DNA from: Tragulus kanchil
Taxonomy: Eukaryota > Chordata > Mammalia > Artiodactyla > Tragulidae
Direction of reading: 5' to 3'
Assembly: GCA_022376925.1 (NCBI GenBank)
Contig: JAIOJX010000002.1
Span: forward strand, 132,814,831-132,878,830
Length of the DNA: 64,000 nucleotides
This document shows, piece by piece, positions 10,538 through 21,795 of the stretch. The notes below the pieces were generated by a model. The model was given only the letters and a program-made list of their open reading frames with translations, was not told the DNA's origin and ran no database searches. Made by a program: the position numbers and the translations under genes. Every line of letters begins with the position of its first letter. Position 1 is the first letter of the stretch.

Positions 10538-10955
10538 TACTTGTAAAGCTCAGACCCCTGCCAGATGAGGAGCCAGGAAGTGAAGGGCTCACTTCTGCCT
10601 CTTTCCTTGGGGTTCCATGTGGAAATAAATGGGCCTGAATGCCATGGTGAGCTGGCTAGATGGGGTAAGCAAGATGCTTTATATGCGGCATATTGACTTC
10701 TCTAAAGTTTAACCCGGACTTTTGGAAGACTTTGTCCTGTTTCCCTTACACTAGGCTGGAGCTGGAGTTTAAACAGGAAGCATCAAGGGCCAGCGACAGA
10801 GGGAGGAGTTTGAAATGGAAAGTGAAATTTATGAGGATAAACTCAAGTGCCCTTGATCCAAAATCCCTCTTAACCAGAGGATCCTCCTTCTTGTGTTAAA
10901 TCAGAGAGAGTCAGGCCTTGTGCTGTTGAATTAATAGCAGTATAATAATAGTAAC
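10538..10955. other. no gene seen
   Basis: Includes the first unduplicated bases after duplication C (10686 on). No repeat or gene assigned. Confidence 0.45.
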
Positions 10956-11160
10956 AATGCTGCAGTATGTTCACGCTGTAACACTATGGTTTGTCTTCAC
11001 TTGCCTTATCTCACTAATCCTTATATCAGCTCTGGGAGGAGGACTATTATTTCTCTCTGTTGAAGAAACTGAGGTGCACAGAAATTAACAATTTGCCCAG
11101 GATCATACTTGCAATTAGTGACTGAGCTGGGCTTTGAAGCAGGGCTATCTGATGAGGGAA
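10956..11160 (-). mobile_element. MIR SINE
   Basis: The complement of MIR is seen in order: GAGGACTATTATTTCTCTC, GAAGAAACTGAGGTGCACAG, AATTTGCCCAGGATCATAC and TGACTGAGCTGGGCTTTGAA. Confidence 0.8.
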
Positions 11161-11214
11161 GTACCAGGCCAAAGCAGCTTGCATCAGGGATCTTTGAGGA
11201 GGGAGCCTGTCAGG

Positions 11215-11440
11215 ACTTCTCGAGGGGCCGGAGCCCCTGGCCCCAGCCGCTGGTGCTCAGCAGCTCTCCCAGACCCGCCTCTGCTGCTGGCTGTGGTCTC
11301 CCCACCCCGTCCCCTATTCTCCTCCCCCTCCAGCCAGCCGGGCCACTCAAGTCCCAGCATGCCTCAGGCTGCAGCCGGCCTGAGTGATGACATAACTCGC
11401 CTGAAAACTCCCCTGTAAAGGGAAAGGGGCCAATCAAATG
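11215..11440. promoter_or_regulatory. GC-rich island with NF-Y-type CCAAT box (candidate)
   Basis: A C/G-rich stretch ends in TGAGTGATGACATAAC (11381-11396) and GGCCAATCA (11428-11436), which fits the NF-Y CCAAT consensus. CpG density is modest and no transcript structure is visible. Regulatory use is an inference. Confidence 0.2.
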
Positions 11441-11444
11441 TGAG

Positions 11445-11562
11445 TTATTCTTATTGTAAGCTCCCCAAAGCCAGGGACCTTGTATGATTTATCTGGGTAT
11501 AACCCACAGCATTGGGAACAGGGCCTGGCACATAGCACACAATAAATGTTTATGGAATTGAG
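11445..11562 (+). mobile_element. L2 LINE 3' end
   Basis: TGTAAGCTCCCCAAAGCCAG, then GGGCCTGGCACATAGCACAC, then AATAAATGTTTATGGAATTG. This is the typical L2 3' terminus. Confidence 0.85.
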
Positions 11563-11585
11563 TGGAGTTTTCAGAGAGATGGAGG

Positions 11586-11745
11586 ATTAAACACACACAC
11601 ACACATTCAAAAACTGATACACACAGTATCCCACACAAATACACACATTCACAAACATTATACCTACACACCCTCCGCCTACAAACACCTACTGTCTCTA
11701 CTCAGATACACACAGTCTACACACACACACACACACACACACACA
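11586..11745. repeat. CA-rich low-complexity tract
   Basis: (CA)6-8 at 11590-11605 and (CA)12-13 at 11719-11745. Between them lie degenerate ACACA-rich spacers, which suggests an expanded and decayed dinucleotide repeat. Confidence 0.9.
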
Positions 11746-11996
11746 GATTCTTTCCATTGGGCGTGAATTTGTACCTGTGATCTTTGTCTCCCATGACATG
11801 TTATGTATATGACTCCATCACTCATTTTAATTACATTATTGTGAGCTCTATTTGGCCTTTAGCTATTTTTGAGACCAAATTAGAAATTTAAAAACAGCCA
11901 TCTTTCTTGCTAAAAAAACTTGTTACAACCATTGCCTTGAATGGAGGGGGAGAGAATGAGGACTTAGGGACAGGGGTAGAAGCGGCTTATGTACAT
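11746..11996. other. no gene seen
   Basis: No element assigned. Confidence 0.4.
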
Positions 11997-12009
11997 GGGA
12001 GTCCCTTTG

Positions 12010-12359
12010 TTTTTTTTGTTTTGTTTTGTTTTTTTTTAAAGATTTATTCATTTATTTACTTTGGGCAGGGGTCGGGCTGGGGAGGGAGGGGAGCGGGCGG
12101 GCCACCTCCACTGGTCCTCCATTTCTCCATTTTTCATCCGTCCTTGTTCCTTGGCTCCTGCGGGCCTCCCATCGCGGTGGCGTCTGCTGTCGCAGAGCGC
12201 CGGCTCTGGGCGCATGCGCTCCAGAGCTCCGGCTCGGGAGTTGGACACATCAGTCCATCCGCTCTGCGGCACGTGGGATCCTCCCAGGCCCGGGCTCGAA
12301 CCGTCGCCCCTTGCACTGCAAGGCGGCGTCCCCACCCACTGGACCACCAGGGGAAGCCC
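12010..12359 (-). mobile_element. long CHR-type SINE, well preserved
   Basis: Full-length minus-strand copy. It has a T-rich tail at 12010-12045, the C-rich tail complement, GCGCATGCGC at 12210-12219, the B-box complement, and a head at 12359. The perfect 13-bp target duplication gggagtccctttg is at 11997-12009 and 12360-12372. Its CpG content is high, so the insertion is young. Confidence 0.93.
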
Positions 12360-12372
12360 GGGAGTCCCTTTG

Positions 12373-13621
12373 GTTTGGAATTTTTTTAACCATGTCTGTA
12401 AATTATCTTTTCAAAGCATAAACATAGAGACCTTTAAATAAAGAAAATAGACACCTTGCTTCAAAAAACCACTGACTTACATAAAAGCTTTTATAAGTGG
12501 GTTAGTTAGAGATTAAAGTTGAGGCCTCTTCTGGCCAGGTTCGCGGGCTCCTGGGGACACATGGCCGCCCCTCAGAGGGGAAGGCCGCCAGCACAGTGGC
12601 CGCCAGCCATCTGGGGCCTGGGCTCAGCTCACCCTCCTGGTCCTGCATGAGCCTGGACAGCAGGGGCTGCCTCCTCTCTAGCTTGCATGCAGAAGCCCTC
12701 CGTTGAGACCCCACACATCCATTTAGCTATTCTCTTTGCTGGGTCAGTGACAGATCTGCAAGGATTAGGGGAAGTAAGCTCTGAAATCTACTCAGTAAGA
12801 TGAAAATCTGTCCCTTCATTCTCCGGCTCAAGTGGAAATGATTAAATCTGAGAAGTTGGGCTCAGGGGGCAGGGGTCTGGCTGTAGCCTTTGAGTTAGAA
12901 CTTGTATCGCATCCTTTCCTGTGATTTTAGAATCACTGCCATCTGGTCCCCAGACTCCATGGCAGCTGCTTGGAGCCTCAGAGTCAAACCCAGGGAGGAC
13001 TGGGGCCTCCGAGGTGGACGGAGTACTTACAACCAGCTAATGAGAGAGCCTGGCTTTCTTCTGAGTCCAAGATATTCCTGGAGGATTAATTTTTATCAAA
13101 TGACTTCTTAATGAGAGTCTGCTTACCTCCAAATTTGAAGACTTGAAAGCTCCTGAAATTGCAAACTAATCAGCAGGCTGGTCTGCTTTGAATGTGAGGA
13201 GTTCACACAATCAGAAGCTCAAAAGAAAGAAAAAAAAAAAAAAAGCGAGTTAGTAAGAGCCAGGAGCTAGCCGAGTGGAAAACATTAGCCCCCAAATTCA
13301 GCAAGTGGCCTTGCTCTGTATCCCCGGAAGAGACACTGAGGTGTCAGGTCGGGATCTGAAATTGGGATCCTGGGGGTTGGTTTTAACTTGTAAATATGCT
13401 TTGTGGCGTTCATATCTTATTTTAAATTGGGGCAAGCTTCATGTACCAATATGCTTTGGGGGCTTCTTAGTGAAATCTGAAACTCTGACAGAGGCAGGCA
13501 TGCATCCCGGCAGAGTTGACCATCTCCTTGAGCTGCCTGGGGGCTATCCTTGGCAAAGGCCTATGTGAACTCATTTGCCCCAGTTCATGCCTTTCCTGTA
13601 ACATTTCAGTGTGTGTATCAT
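12373..13621. other. unassigned sequence (mostly repeated by duplication D)
   Basis: No credible gene. An A16 tract lies at 13228-13243. Small frames are not supported by codon pattern or homology I recognise. Confidence 0.5.
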
Positions 13622-14775
13622 GCTTGGGTTTCCCGGATGGCTCAGACAGTAAAGACTCCCCAGTAATGCAGGAGACACATGGCCCCCCCCCGTGGCCGCC
13701 AGCCATCTGGGGCCTGGGCTCAGCTCACCCTCCTGGTCCTGCATGAGCCTGGACAGCAGGGGCTGCCTCCTCTCTAGCTTGCATGCAGAAGCCCTCCGTT
13801 GAGACCCCACACATCCATTTAGCTATTCTCTTTGCTGGGTCAGTGACAGATCTGCAAGGATTAGGGGAAGTAAGCTCTGAAATCTACTCAGTAAGATGAA
13901 AATCTGTCCCTTCATTCTCCGGCTCAAGTGGAAATGATTAAATCTGAGAAGTTGGGCTCAGGGGGCAGGGGTCTGGCTGTAGCCTTTGAGTTAGAACTTG
14001 TATCGCATCCTTTCCTGTGATTTTAGAATCACTGCCATCTGGTCCCCAGACTCCATGGCAGCTGCTTGGAGCCTCAGAGTCAAACCCAGGGAGGACTGGG
14101 GCCTCCGAGGTGGACGGAGTACTTACAACCAGCTAATGAGAGAGCCTGGCTTTCTTCTGAGTCCAAGATATTCCTGGAGGGATTAATTTTTATCAAATGA
14201 CTTCTTAATGAGAGTCTGCTTACCTCCAAATTTGAAGACTTGAAAGCTCCTGAAATTGCAAACTAATCAGCAGGCTGGTCTGCTTTGAATGTGAGGAGTT
14301 CACACAATCAGAAGCTCAAAAGAAAGAAAAAAAAAAAAAAAGCGAGTTAGTAAGAGCCAGGAGCTAGCCGAGTGGAAAACATTAGCCCCCAAATTCAGCA
14401 AGTGGCCTTGCTCTGTATCCCCGGAAGAGACACTGAGGTGTCAGGTCGGGATCTGAAATTGGGATCCTGGGGGTTGGTTTTAACTTGTAAATATGCTTTG
14501 TGGCGTTCATATCTTATTTTAAATTGGGGCAAGCTTCATGTACCAATATGCTTTGGGGGCTTCTTAGTGAAATCTGAAACTCTGACAGAGGCAGGCATGC
14601 ATCCCGGCAGAGTTGACCATCTCCTTGAGCTGCCTGGGGGCTATCCCTTGGCAAAGGCCTATGTGAACTCATTTGCCCCAGTTCATGCCTTTCCCTGTAA
14701 CATTTCAGTGTGTGTATCATGCTTGGGTTTCCCGGATGGCTCAGACAGTAAAGACTCCCCCAGTAATGCAGGAGA
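12556..14775 (+). repeat. tandem duplication D (12556-13676 / 13674-14775)
   Basis: Period about 1096. The second copy starts GACACATGGCC but has lost about 25 bp (collapsed to a C9-10 run at 13683-13691) before rejoining at GTGGCCGCCAGCC. Other differences are single homopolymer bases, such as GGAGGATT against GGAGGGATT and ACTCCCCAG against ACTCCCCCAG. Confidence 0.95.
13622..13676 (+). mobile_element. Bov-tA SINE head, cut by duplication boundary
   Basis: GGGTTTCCCGGATGGCTCAG and CAGTAATGCAGGAGA. The sequence then jumps to the start of copy D2. Confidence 0.8.
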
Positions 14776-14832
14776 TCAGGGTTCCATCCCTGGGTCAGGA
14801 AGATCCCGTGGAGAAGGGAATGGCTACCTGCC
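14720..14832 (+). mobile_element. Bov-tA SINE, 3'-truncated
   Basis: The same head as 13622, followed here by TCCATCCCTGGGTCAGGAAG and GAGAAGGGAATGGCTACC. The Bov-A part is missing. Confidence 0.85.
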
Positions 14833-15070
14833 TGGCCCTTGTGGGTATTTGAATTTCTTCCCCAGATAAACCACAATTGTGCTTAGAAACACCATGGATG
14901 GCCCATTTTGCAAATTTGGGGGTCATCTGGTATACAAGTGAGGCCAAGTGGACTCCACCAGGCTCTGCTGGGAGAATTCCTTCCTTCTAAGCCACACTGC
15001 TGTTCCGGTTTGGCTGACCCTGTGACTCAACGTCAGCAACTAATGGTTCTCACCCTCTCTGATGGACAGA
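14833..15070. other. no gene seen
   Basis: No element assigned. Confidence 0.4.
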
Positions 15071-15074
15071 TTCT

Positions 15075-15590
15075 TAAGATGGTCCCAAATTATCCCCAGG
15101 TCCTGATACTCATACTACTGTGTAATTCTCTCCTCCTAAACTGCAACTTACTTCTAACCAACAGAACACAGCCAAGGTGACAGGATGCTGTGCCTGTGGT
15201 TACATTATGTAAGAGGGTAGCATCTGTCTTGCTAACAGACTGTCTTCCCTCGCTGGCTTTGATGCAGCAAGTGGCCTCACTGGGGAGGTCCATATGCAAG
15301 GATCTGAGAGCAGCTGATGGCCAACAAGCAGCTGAGAACTTGAGGGTGACTTCTGGCAACGGTTGGCAAGAAACAGGCCCGAAGCCTGTCGTCCCATAAG
15401 GACCCAAATCCTGCCAACAACCACATGGGCTGAGAGGTGGATTCTACCCTCGCCGAGCCTTCGCATGAAGTCACAGATCTGGCTGACACCTTGACTCTAG
15501 CCTTGAGAGACTCTGAAGCAGAAGACACAGCAAAACCAAGCTCCTGAGCCACAGAAACTGTGAGAAACTCAGTAACTGTGAGTGACATTC
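15075..15590 (+). mobile_element. MLT1-type LTR (ERVL-MaLR)
   Basis: Matches the MLT1 order: CCCAGGTCCTGATACTCATA, TTACTTCTAACCAACAGAAC, GTTACATTATGTAAG, ATCCTGCCAACAACCACATG, GGCTGACACCTTGACTCTAG and CACAGAAACTGTGAGAAAC. It is an old non-coding solo LTR of a retrovirus-like element, with no promoter function claimed. Confidence 0.82.
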
Positions 15591-16552
15591 TTGCTTGCTC
15601 TGTAGTGATAGAGATGTAATGAAGACTCCCTTTGGATCTGGAGTTTCAACACTTACATTGCTTCTCAGTTTAATCGCATCTCTGTCTACGATAATTTTAC
15701 TTATTATCATATAGGACTATGGAGTGCTGCCATTGATTCTCCAGATGGATCATGTGCCAGAAGAGACTTTTTTTTGAGGGGCTCAGGGGGAGGGTATGGC
15801 CACATTTGGGTCACATCTCGTCTGTGTCATTCATTCACTAATGCTTCTCACAATGACACGTGTGTTCCTTGTTGACTGGGACTCTGTCTTGTTCATCCTG
15901 ATATTAGTGGTGTTAACCATGAGTCCACGCCCAGGAAACAGGTGTTTCATGAACAGACACAGTTGAAGGGTTGAATTCTCCTCTCGTTGTTGTGATGAGC
16001 CCATCCCTCTCTCTCACCTGCTATGGTGACCCAGGAGGCCTCACGCTCTAGATGGTGCAAAACAAAATGCCAGAACTTCCATCATTCTGGGCCCCTAAGG
16101 GACTAGAAGGCTCCCAGCCCTCACTGACCTTGCTGCACGTGTATAGTGAGAAGGAACCATCAAGGCTGAGGCTACTGAGATTCTAGAGTTAATACGTTAC
16201 CAACAGCAAAACCAAGACAATCTTGTATAAAACACTTCTTAAACGACAGAAGCAAATTATACCTTACTTTATGTCCTCTTTCATCTCTTATCCTTTTAGG
16301 AAATATAAAAGCTAACACGTTCTGAAGCTCCTGATAATACAGAAGTATATCAGAACTCCCATCCATCCTGAGAGACATAGCTCTGTGGGAAGCCCCCCAT
16401 CCCCACCCCAAGCAGAGTCAGAGGAAGCTTCCTCTCGGCTCGCACGACATGCTCGTCATCCCTCTATTAGAGCACGTACTGAAATGATTTGTATACGTCT
16501 GTCTCTCCCTCTAGACTACAACTGTCAGAAGCCTCCTCTGTTTCCCTCTTAA
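15591..16552. other. no gene seen; possible weak L2 trace
   Basis: Mostly unassigned. 15840-15960 has weak L2 3'-end character (GGGACTCTGTCTTGTTCATC). Confidence 0.4.
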
Positions 16553-16563
16553 AAATCAGGGGA

Positions 16564-16914
16564 GGGCTTCCCTGGTGGTCCAGTGGGTAAGGACACCACC
16601 GCCTTGCAGTGCAAGGGGCACCAGTTCGATCCCTGGCCCGCGAAGATCCCACGGGCCGCAGAGCGACTGGACCGATGTGCCCAATTACCGAGTCGGAGCT
16701 CTGGAATGCGTGCGCCCAGAGCCGGTGCTCTGCGACAACAGAGGCCACTGCGATGGAAGGCCCACAGGGGCCAAAGAACAAAGACGAGTGAAAATAGAGA
16801 AATGAAAGACCAATAGAAGTGGCCTGCCCGCCACCCTCCCGCCCCAACCCGCCCCCCACCCCAAAAAAATAAAATAAATAAAAACTGGACCCCAGTACTA
16901 TGTTAAAAAAAAAG
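16564..16914 (+). mobile_element. long CHR-type SINE with extended tail
   Basis: Full element with the 11-bp target duplication aaatcagggga at 16553-16563 and 16915-16925. After the usual (AAAT)n the tail continues with about 20 non-A bases (ACTGGACCCCAGTACTATGTT) and a second poly-A run before the target duplication. The CG-rich palindrome is decayed (AATGCGTGCGCCC). Confidence 0.9.
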
Positions 16915-16925
16915 AAATCAGGGGA

Positions 16926-17600
16926 AAATACACCCAAGGAAGGATAAATACAGATACAAGGCAGCTCCACAGAGGCTGCCCTCCACCTTATGTGGCAATG
17001 TTTTAGTGAAGGCTCTTTTGATGGTAGATAACAGAAACCTAGTCTTGCTAGTTTAAGTGAGAAAGGACATGTATTGGAAGGATATAGGAGTTCTTGGAAT
17101 CCAAAGGAAAGATGAACGAGGAACTCAAGGAGTCACAGTAACCAGGTCCGCCATGGAGGCCTCAGGGACTGGATTTTATCGTGGTCCCTCTACCGCTCTG
17201 CAGTGATCCAACATGGCTTCCAACTCCCAGACTCGGGGTCCAGGAGAGAGAATCCACTTGGGGCAGCTTGGGTTAAGTGTCTGCTCCCCACTCAGTCACC
17301 AGTGGCCGGGAGGAGTGTCATGCAGCAGAAACATGAGCTGTGGCTTTGCAATATGGGTGATTCTCAGAGATAATGTGGCAGGTAAATCATCTAATAGATG
17401 CTCATGTCAGATGATACCTTGTCTAACCTTCAGAAAAAGCATCTACTTGCCTCTCAGCTCTGTAGACTCTCTCTTAACTTGACGCTTCCCAATAAATTCC
17501 AACCATTCACGAAACCTCCCTTAAATGTCCCCAGTCACCCTAAACTTCTGTAAAAATGCCTGGACTCACATTCTTTTTTCTAGAGTTTGGGTGACCTTCT
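16926..17600. other. unassigned sequence, repeated at 17976-18650
   Basis: No gene. It may contain an old unassigned interspersed repeat (GATGGTAGATAACAGAAACC and after). Confidence 0.4.
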
Positions 17601-17613
17601 GCCCTTATCAGGA

Positions 17614-17964
17614 GGGCTTCCCTGGTGGTCCAGTGGGTAAGGACACCACCGCCTTGCAGTGCAAGGGGCACCAGTTCGATCCCTGGCCCGCGAAGATCCC
17701 ACGGGCCGCAGAGCGACTGGACCGATGTGCCCAATTACCGAGCCGGAGCTCTGGAATGCGTGCGCCCAGAGCCGGTGCTCTGCGACAACAGAGGCCACTG
17801 CGATGGAAGGCCCACAGGGGCCAAAGAACAAAGACGAGTGAAAATAGAGAAATGAAAGACCAATAGAAGTGGCCTGCCCGCCACCCTCCCGCCCCAACCC
17901 GCCCCCCACCCCAAAAAAATAAAATAAATAAAAACTGGACCCCAGTACTATGTTAAAAAAAAAG
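17614..17964 (+). mobile_element. long CHR-type SINE, second copy
   Basis: Copy of 16564-16914 including the unusual tail. It has no target duplication at its 5' side because the duplication junction lies there. Confidence 0.9.
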
Positions 17965-18662
17965 AAATCAGGGGAAAATACACCCAAGGAAGGATAAATA
18001 CAGATACAAGGCAGCTCCACAGAGGCTGCCCTCCACCTTATGTGGCAATGTTTTAGTGAAGGCTCTTTTGATGGTAGATAACAGAAACCTAGTCTTGCTA
18101 GTTTAAGTGAGAAAGGACATGTATTGGAAGGATATAGGAGTTCTTGGAATCCAAAGGAAAGATGAACGAGGAACTCAAGGAGTCACAGTAACCAGGTCCG
18201 CCATGGAGGCCTCAGGGACTGGATTTTATCGTGGTCCCTCTACCGCTCTGCAGTGATCCAACATGGCTTCCAACTCCCAGACTCGGGGTCCAGGAGAGAG
18301 AATCCACTTGGGGCAGCTTGGGTTAAGTGTCTGCTCCCCACTCAGTCACCAGTGGCCGGGAGGAGTGTCATGCAGCAGAAACATGAGCTGTGGCTTTGCA
18401 ATATGGGTGATTCTCAGAGATAATGTGGCAGGTAAATCATCTAATAGATGCTCATGTCAGATGATACCTTGTCTAACCTTCAGAAAAAGCATCTACTTGC
18501 CTCTCAGCTCTGTAGACTCTCTCTTAACTTGACGCTTCCCAATAAATTCCAACCATTCACGAAACCTCCCTTAAATGTCCCCAGTCACCCTAAACTTCTG
18601 TAAAAATGCCTGGACTCACATTCTTTTTTCTAGAGTTTGGGTGACCTTTGCTGCCCTTATCA

Positions 18663-19184
18663 GGCTACTGTGTTGCTCCCAGTTGTTCTCCTGGATGGCT
18701 CTCAGAGCCCCGGGCTCCATTCATGGACTTTATCATCCCCAGCTAAGGCTGATCACTCTGCCAAGCCTGACGGTTAGATGGGCCTGACAAGGAACTTCCT
18801 CATGTGAGATCCATAGAAAATGTTTGTCGAATTAAACGAAAATGGATTACTCCAAGCTACATTGTATCTCCTCTTATCAGCCTTTTCTGGAATAGAAAAT
18901 CAAAAGCAAACTGGAGTCCTGCAGGGAAGAGGGTGTGCAGCATGAACTCTGGAAACAAACCAAACAAACCTCCCCCTGCCACAATCCTGGCCATTCATCC
19001 TCATTTATTCATTCATTCATCCACTCAGCAAGCATTTTCCTATTATGTCAAGCATTTTCCTAGGTCTGGGGATATTTAAATGAAAAACATCTTGTCCTGC
19101 CATTAGCTCAGGTCTAGTGCTGGGGGGTGGGGTGGATCAGACATTTAAATAGATCACTGAATTTCTAGGCAATAAAACAAGTTG
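18663..19184. other. no gene; old repeat trace at 18990-19080
   Basis: TTATTCATTCATTCATCCACT followed by CAGCAAGCATTTTCC and GGTCTGGGGATATTTAAATG resembles a widespread ancient mammalian repeat whose class I cannot name with confidence. Confidence 0.4.
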
Positions 19185-19325
19185 TGAAGTGTTAATAAAA
19201 GAGTGTGCATTGTAGAGAGGCCTCAATATGAATCCTGCCTGCACTACTTCCTAGATACATAACCTTGGACAAGATATTTGACCTATTAGGATCTTATTTG
19301 CTTTAAGACAAAAGAAGGCAAAAAT
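19185..19325 (+). mobile_element. MIR SINE fragment
   Basis: TATGAATCCTGCCTGCACTAC, then ACCTTGGACAAGATATTTGAC, then GATCTTATTTGC. This is MIR order on the plus strand, diverged. Confidence 0.6.
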
Positions 19326-19385
19326 CATGTCAGCTTTGCAGTGTTGTATTATACATAACATGTAACGTATAGTATATAACAGACT

Positions 19386-19594
19386 GTGGCGTTGGTGTTA
19401 GTCGCTCAGACATGTCCGACTACATGTGACCCCATGGGCTGTACAGGCTCCTCTGTTCATGCTATTCTCCAGGCAAGAATGCTAGAGTGGGTAGCCATTT
19501 CCTTCTTCAAAGGATCTTCCCATCCCAGGGATCAAAGTTGGGTCTCTCACCTTGTAGGCAGATTCCTTACTATCTGAGCCACTAGGGAAGCTCA
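19386..19594 (-). mobile_element. Bov-tA SINE
   Basis: Minus-strand copy: GTTAGTCGCTCAGACATGTCC, ATTCTCCAGGCAAGAATGC, ATCTGAGCCACTAGGGAAGC. Nearly complete. Confidence 0.93.
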
Positions 19595-20430
19595 TAATAG
19601 GCTGTAATTATAACTATTAATATCATTACAAAAGCCAGGTTTTTTTAAACAAAACTATGCTTTCTGCATAATTTCCAAGGTTTACATCATTATCTGATAC
19701 ATAGCCTTAAATGCATAATTTTGAGTGAATGTACCTATTATTTCTTGTGTGCTTATCTTATATCAGGCATTTGTGCATAATTTGTAAAACAACTTTTAAT
19801 TTAAACACAGTACAATGTAGACATTAAGACCATCCTTCATCTTTAGTGTTAGAAATATTTGTGTTCTAAGCCTTGCTATGAATCTGGGCTCTGTTTTTGG
19901 AAGCAGAAGAGGCTTCTTGGGCAACTGAGGGGCCTATTCTCAGGACAAACTTGTAAGAAACTGAGCGAGGCAGGATAAAGCAGAGTAAGTAGCTAGATAA
20001 AGATGTGATGGTTTCTATGGCTTCAGTCGGACCATAGTGTAATCTTGCCGAGAGCTCCAGAGTCGCACCACAGTCAGTGCCGTCTTGAAAAGAAGGGAGC
20101 TGGTTTTTGTTCCCCAGCATCAGTCAGCTATCAGCTGCAGGTGGCGCTAGACAGGAGCATCATAATCTCTGAAGCATCTCCAGGCAGGGTAGCTCCCATT
20201 GACTTTAAGAGGAATGCAAGGATTAGGCTGCAGTTCAAGATCAGGAGCTGGGCACTGTCCAGGGGACCTGGTGGAGAACTGAGAGCATTCACTGTAGGCT
20301 TCTGAGGATCCTCATTAAAAAGGAGGCCCCTACAGTTTATGACACATGAGGGAACCGAGGGATCAAGAGCTTAAATAACTCATCTAAGATTATCTAAGCT
20401 CTAAGCATAAAGTGAATCCCAGTAACTACT
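19595..20430. other. no gene; possible MIR trace at 20320-20420
   Basis: Unassigned. GAGGGAACCGAGGGATCAAG and ATAACTCATCTAAGATTATC may be a diverged MIR. Confidence 0.4.
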
Positions 20431-20434
20431 ACAT

Positions 20435-20665
20435 GCTCATAAAAATAACTACCAGTTATTAATTAAATTACCATATGCTAGGTAGCGAAATAAATGCTTT
20501 CCATGCACTGTCTCATTTACTGCTCATAACGAACCTACAGGGTAGGTAATCTTATTATCCCCCAATTAAAATGAGGAAACATATTATGTAACTAGCCCCA
20601 AATCACATTACTTGCTGTGGCATGGTCAGGATTTAAAATTAAAGATGTCAGACTCCAGAACCAAA
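20435..20665 (-). mobile_element. MIR SINE
   Basis: Complement order: CACTGTCTCATTTACTGCTC, CAGGGTAGGTAATCTTATTA, AATGAGGAAACA, AACTAGCCCCAAATCACATT. Confidence 0.7.
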
Positions 20666-21148
20666 GAATATTAACCACAACTCAAGGAACACATCCTGAG
20701 GTATTAATGTTTATTTCCCTCACCACAGATTCCCCTTCCCCTTCTCCCATTTCTTCCCTTATAGTCAATCAGGGAGCCATCTCTGCACTTTCCTCATGGG
20801 ACATTTGAAGAGGCGTGGAAATCAGAAGAGTTTCCTTTGGGGCTTTCTCCTTTCCAAGTCTAAGCCTTTTATTAGTGAAAAGAGATTTAAAACCAGGGAC
20901 AATGACTTGAAGAAATGAAAAGACATCAGTTGTTTCATTAGACTTAGGGCCTGCTACCCTGCGGAAGGAAGGAGAAAATGAGCAGCAAGGTAGAGAAAGG
21001 AGAGAGAGAGAGAGAGAAACATTTTTAATCCCTGGGCAGCAGAGATGAACCTTGTTTCCCAGCAGCACCACTGGGAGAAATCACAAAATCCCAGGGAAGA
21101 AAGACCCTGTGATGCTTCTAGGTAGATGGGACCACAGGAAGGCTAACA
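20666..21148. other. no gene; (GA)n at 20999-21018
   Basis: A short AGAGAGAGAG run, otherwise unassigned. Confidence 0.5.
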
Positions 21149-21161
21149 GAAGACTCTTATT

Positions 21162-21431
21162 ATGGGGCTTCCCTGGTGGTCCAGTGGGTAGAGAGTCCAC
21201 CTGGCAGTGCAAAGGGCACCGGTTTGATACCTGGGCCAGGAAGATCCCACATGCAGAGGAGCACCTGGACCAGTGTGTCCAATTACATGCCAGCACTCTC
21301 GAGTGCATGTGTCCAGGGCCGGTACTCTGCAGTGAGAGAGGTCACTGAAATGGGAAGCTCACACATGCCAAAGAATAAACAGATCGATGAAAATAAATAT
21401 ACATAAAAGAGGCATGATGAGGGGGGAAAAA
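21162..21431 (+). mobile_element. long CHR-type SINE, diverged
   Basis: The 12-bp duplication aagactcttatt flanks it (21150-21161 and 21432-21443). The CG-rich palindrome has decayed to GAGTGCATGTGTCC. It is older than the 12010 and 22169 copies. Confidence 0.88.
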
Positions 21432-21443
21432 AAGACTCTTATT

Positions 21444-21795
21444 CTCCAAGTATTACAAAGAAGCATGGAGAGGGAGTGGATGAACAGAAGCCATGTGGAC
21501 AGGGACAATGCATGCACCAATGACCACCTATGTGTAGATCCATGACTGAGAACCAAATGCAACCCTTCTTTGGATAAAAAAGACATGGTCTGACTGACCC
21601 CAAAAGAACTAAAGTTAATTTTTTCTCTATAGATCAGAGGGATAGAGATAATCAAGTCACTAAAAAAAAAGAAGGAATATTTATCACACATCTGAGTTTA
21701 AAGTTTGACTTGTATCCCTATGATGAATGGAAAAAGAACTGGCCCTGAGGAATGTGGAGACAGTGGCCTGTATTTGTGAGTGGAGAGAACTTCCT
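21444..21795. other. no gene seen
   Basis: No element assigned. Confidence 0.4.

Larger units (their letters stand above)
8472..10685 (+). repeat. tandem duplication C (8472-9578 / 9579-10685)
   Basis: Period 1107. Apart from one A in the run at 8491-8496, I see practically no differences. The first copy ends GATGCTTTATAT and jumps back to AACAACAACTATG. Confidence 0.95.
16559..18662 (+). repeat. tandem duplication E (16559-17610 / 17611-18662)
   Basis: Period 1050. I see one substitution in the SINE (GAGTCGGAGC against GAGCCGGAGC) and one 2-base change near the end (GACCTTCTGCCC against GACCTTTGCTGCCC). The junction lies at a shared ATCAGG. Confidence 0.95.
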
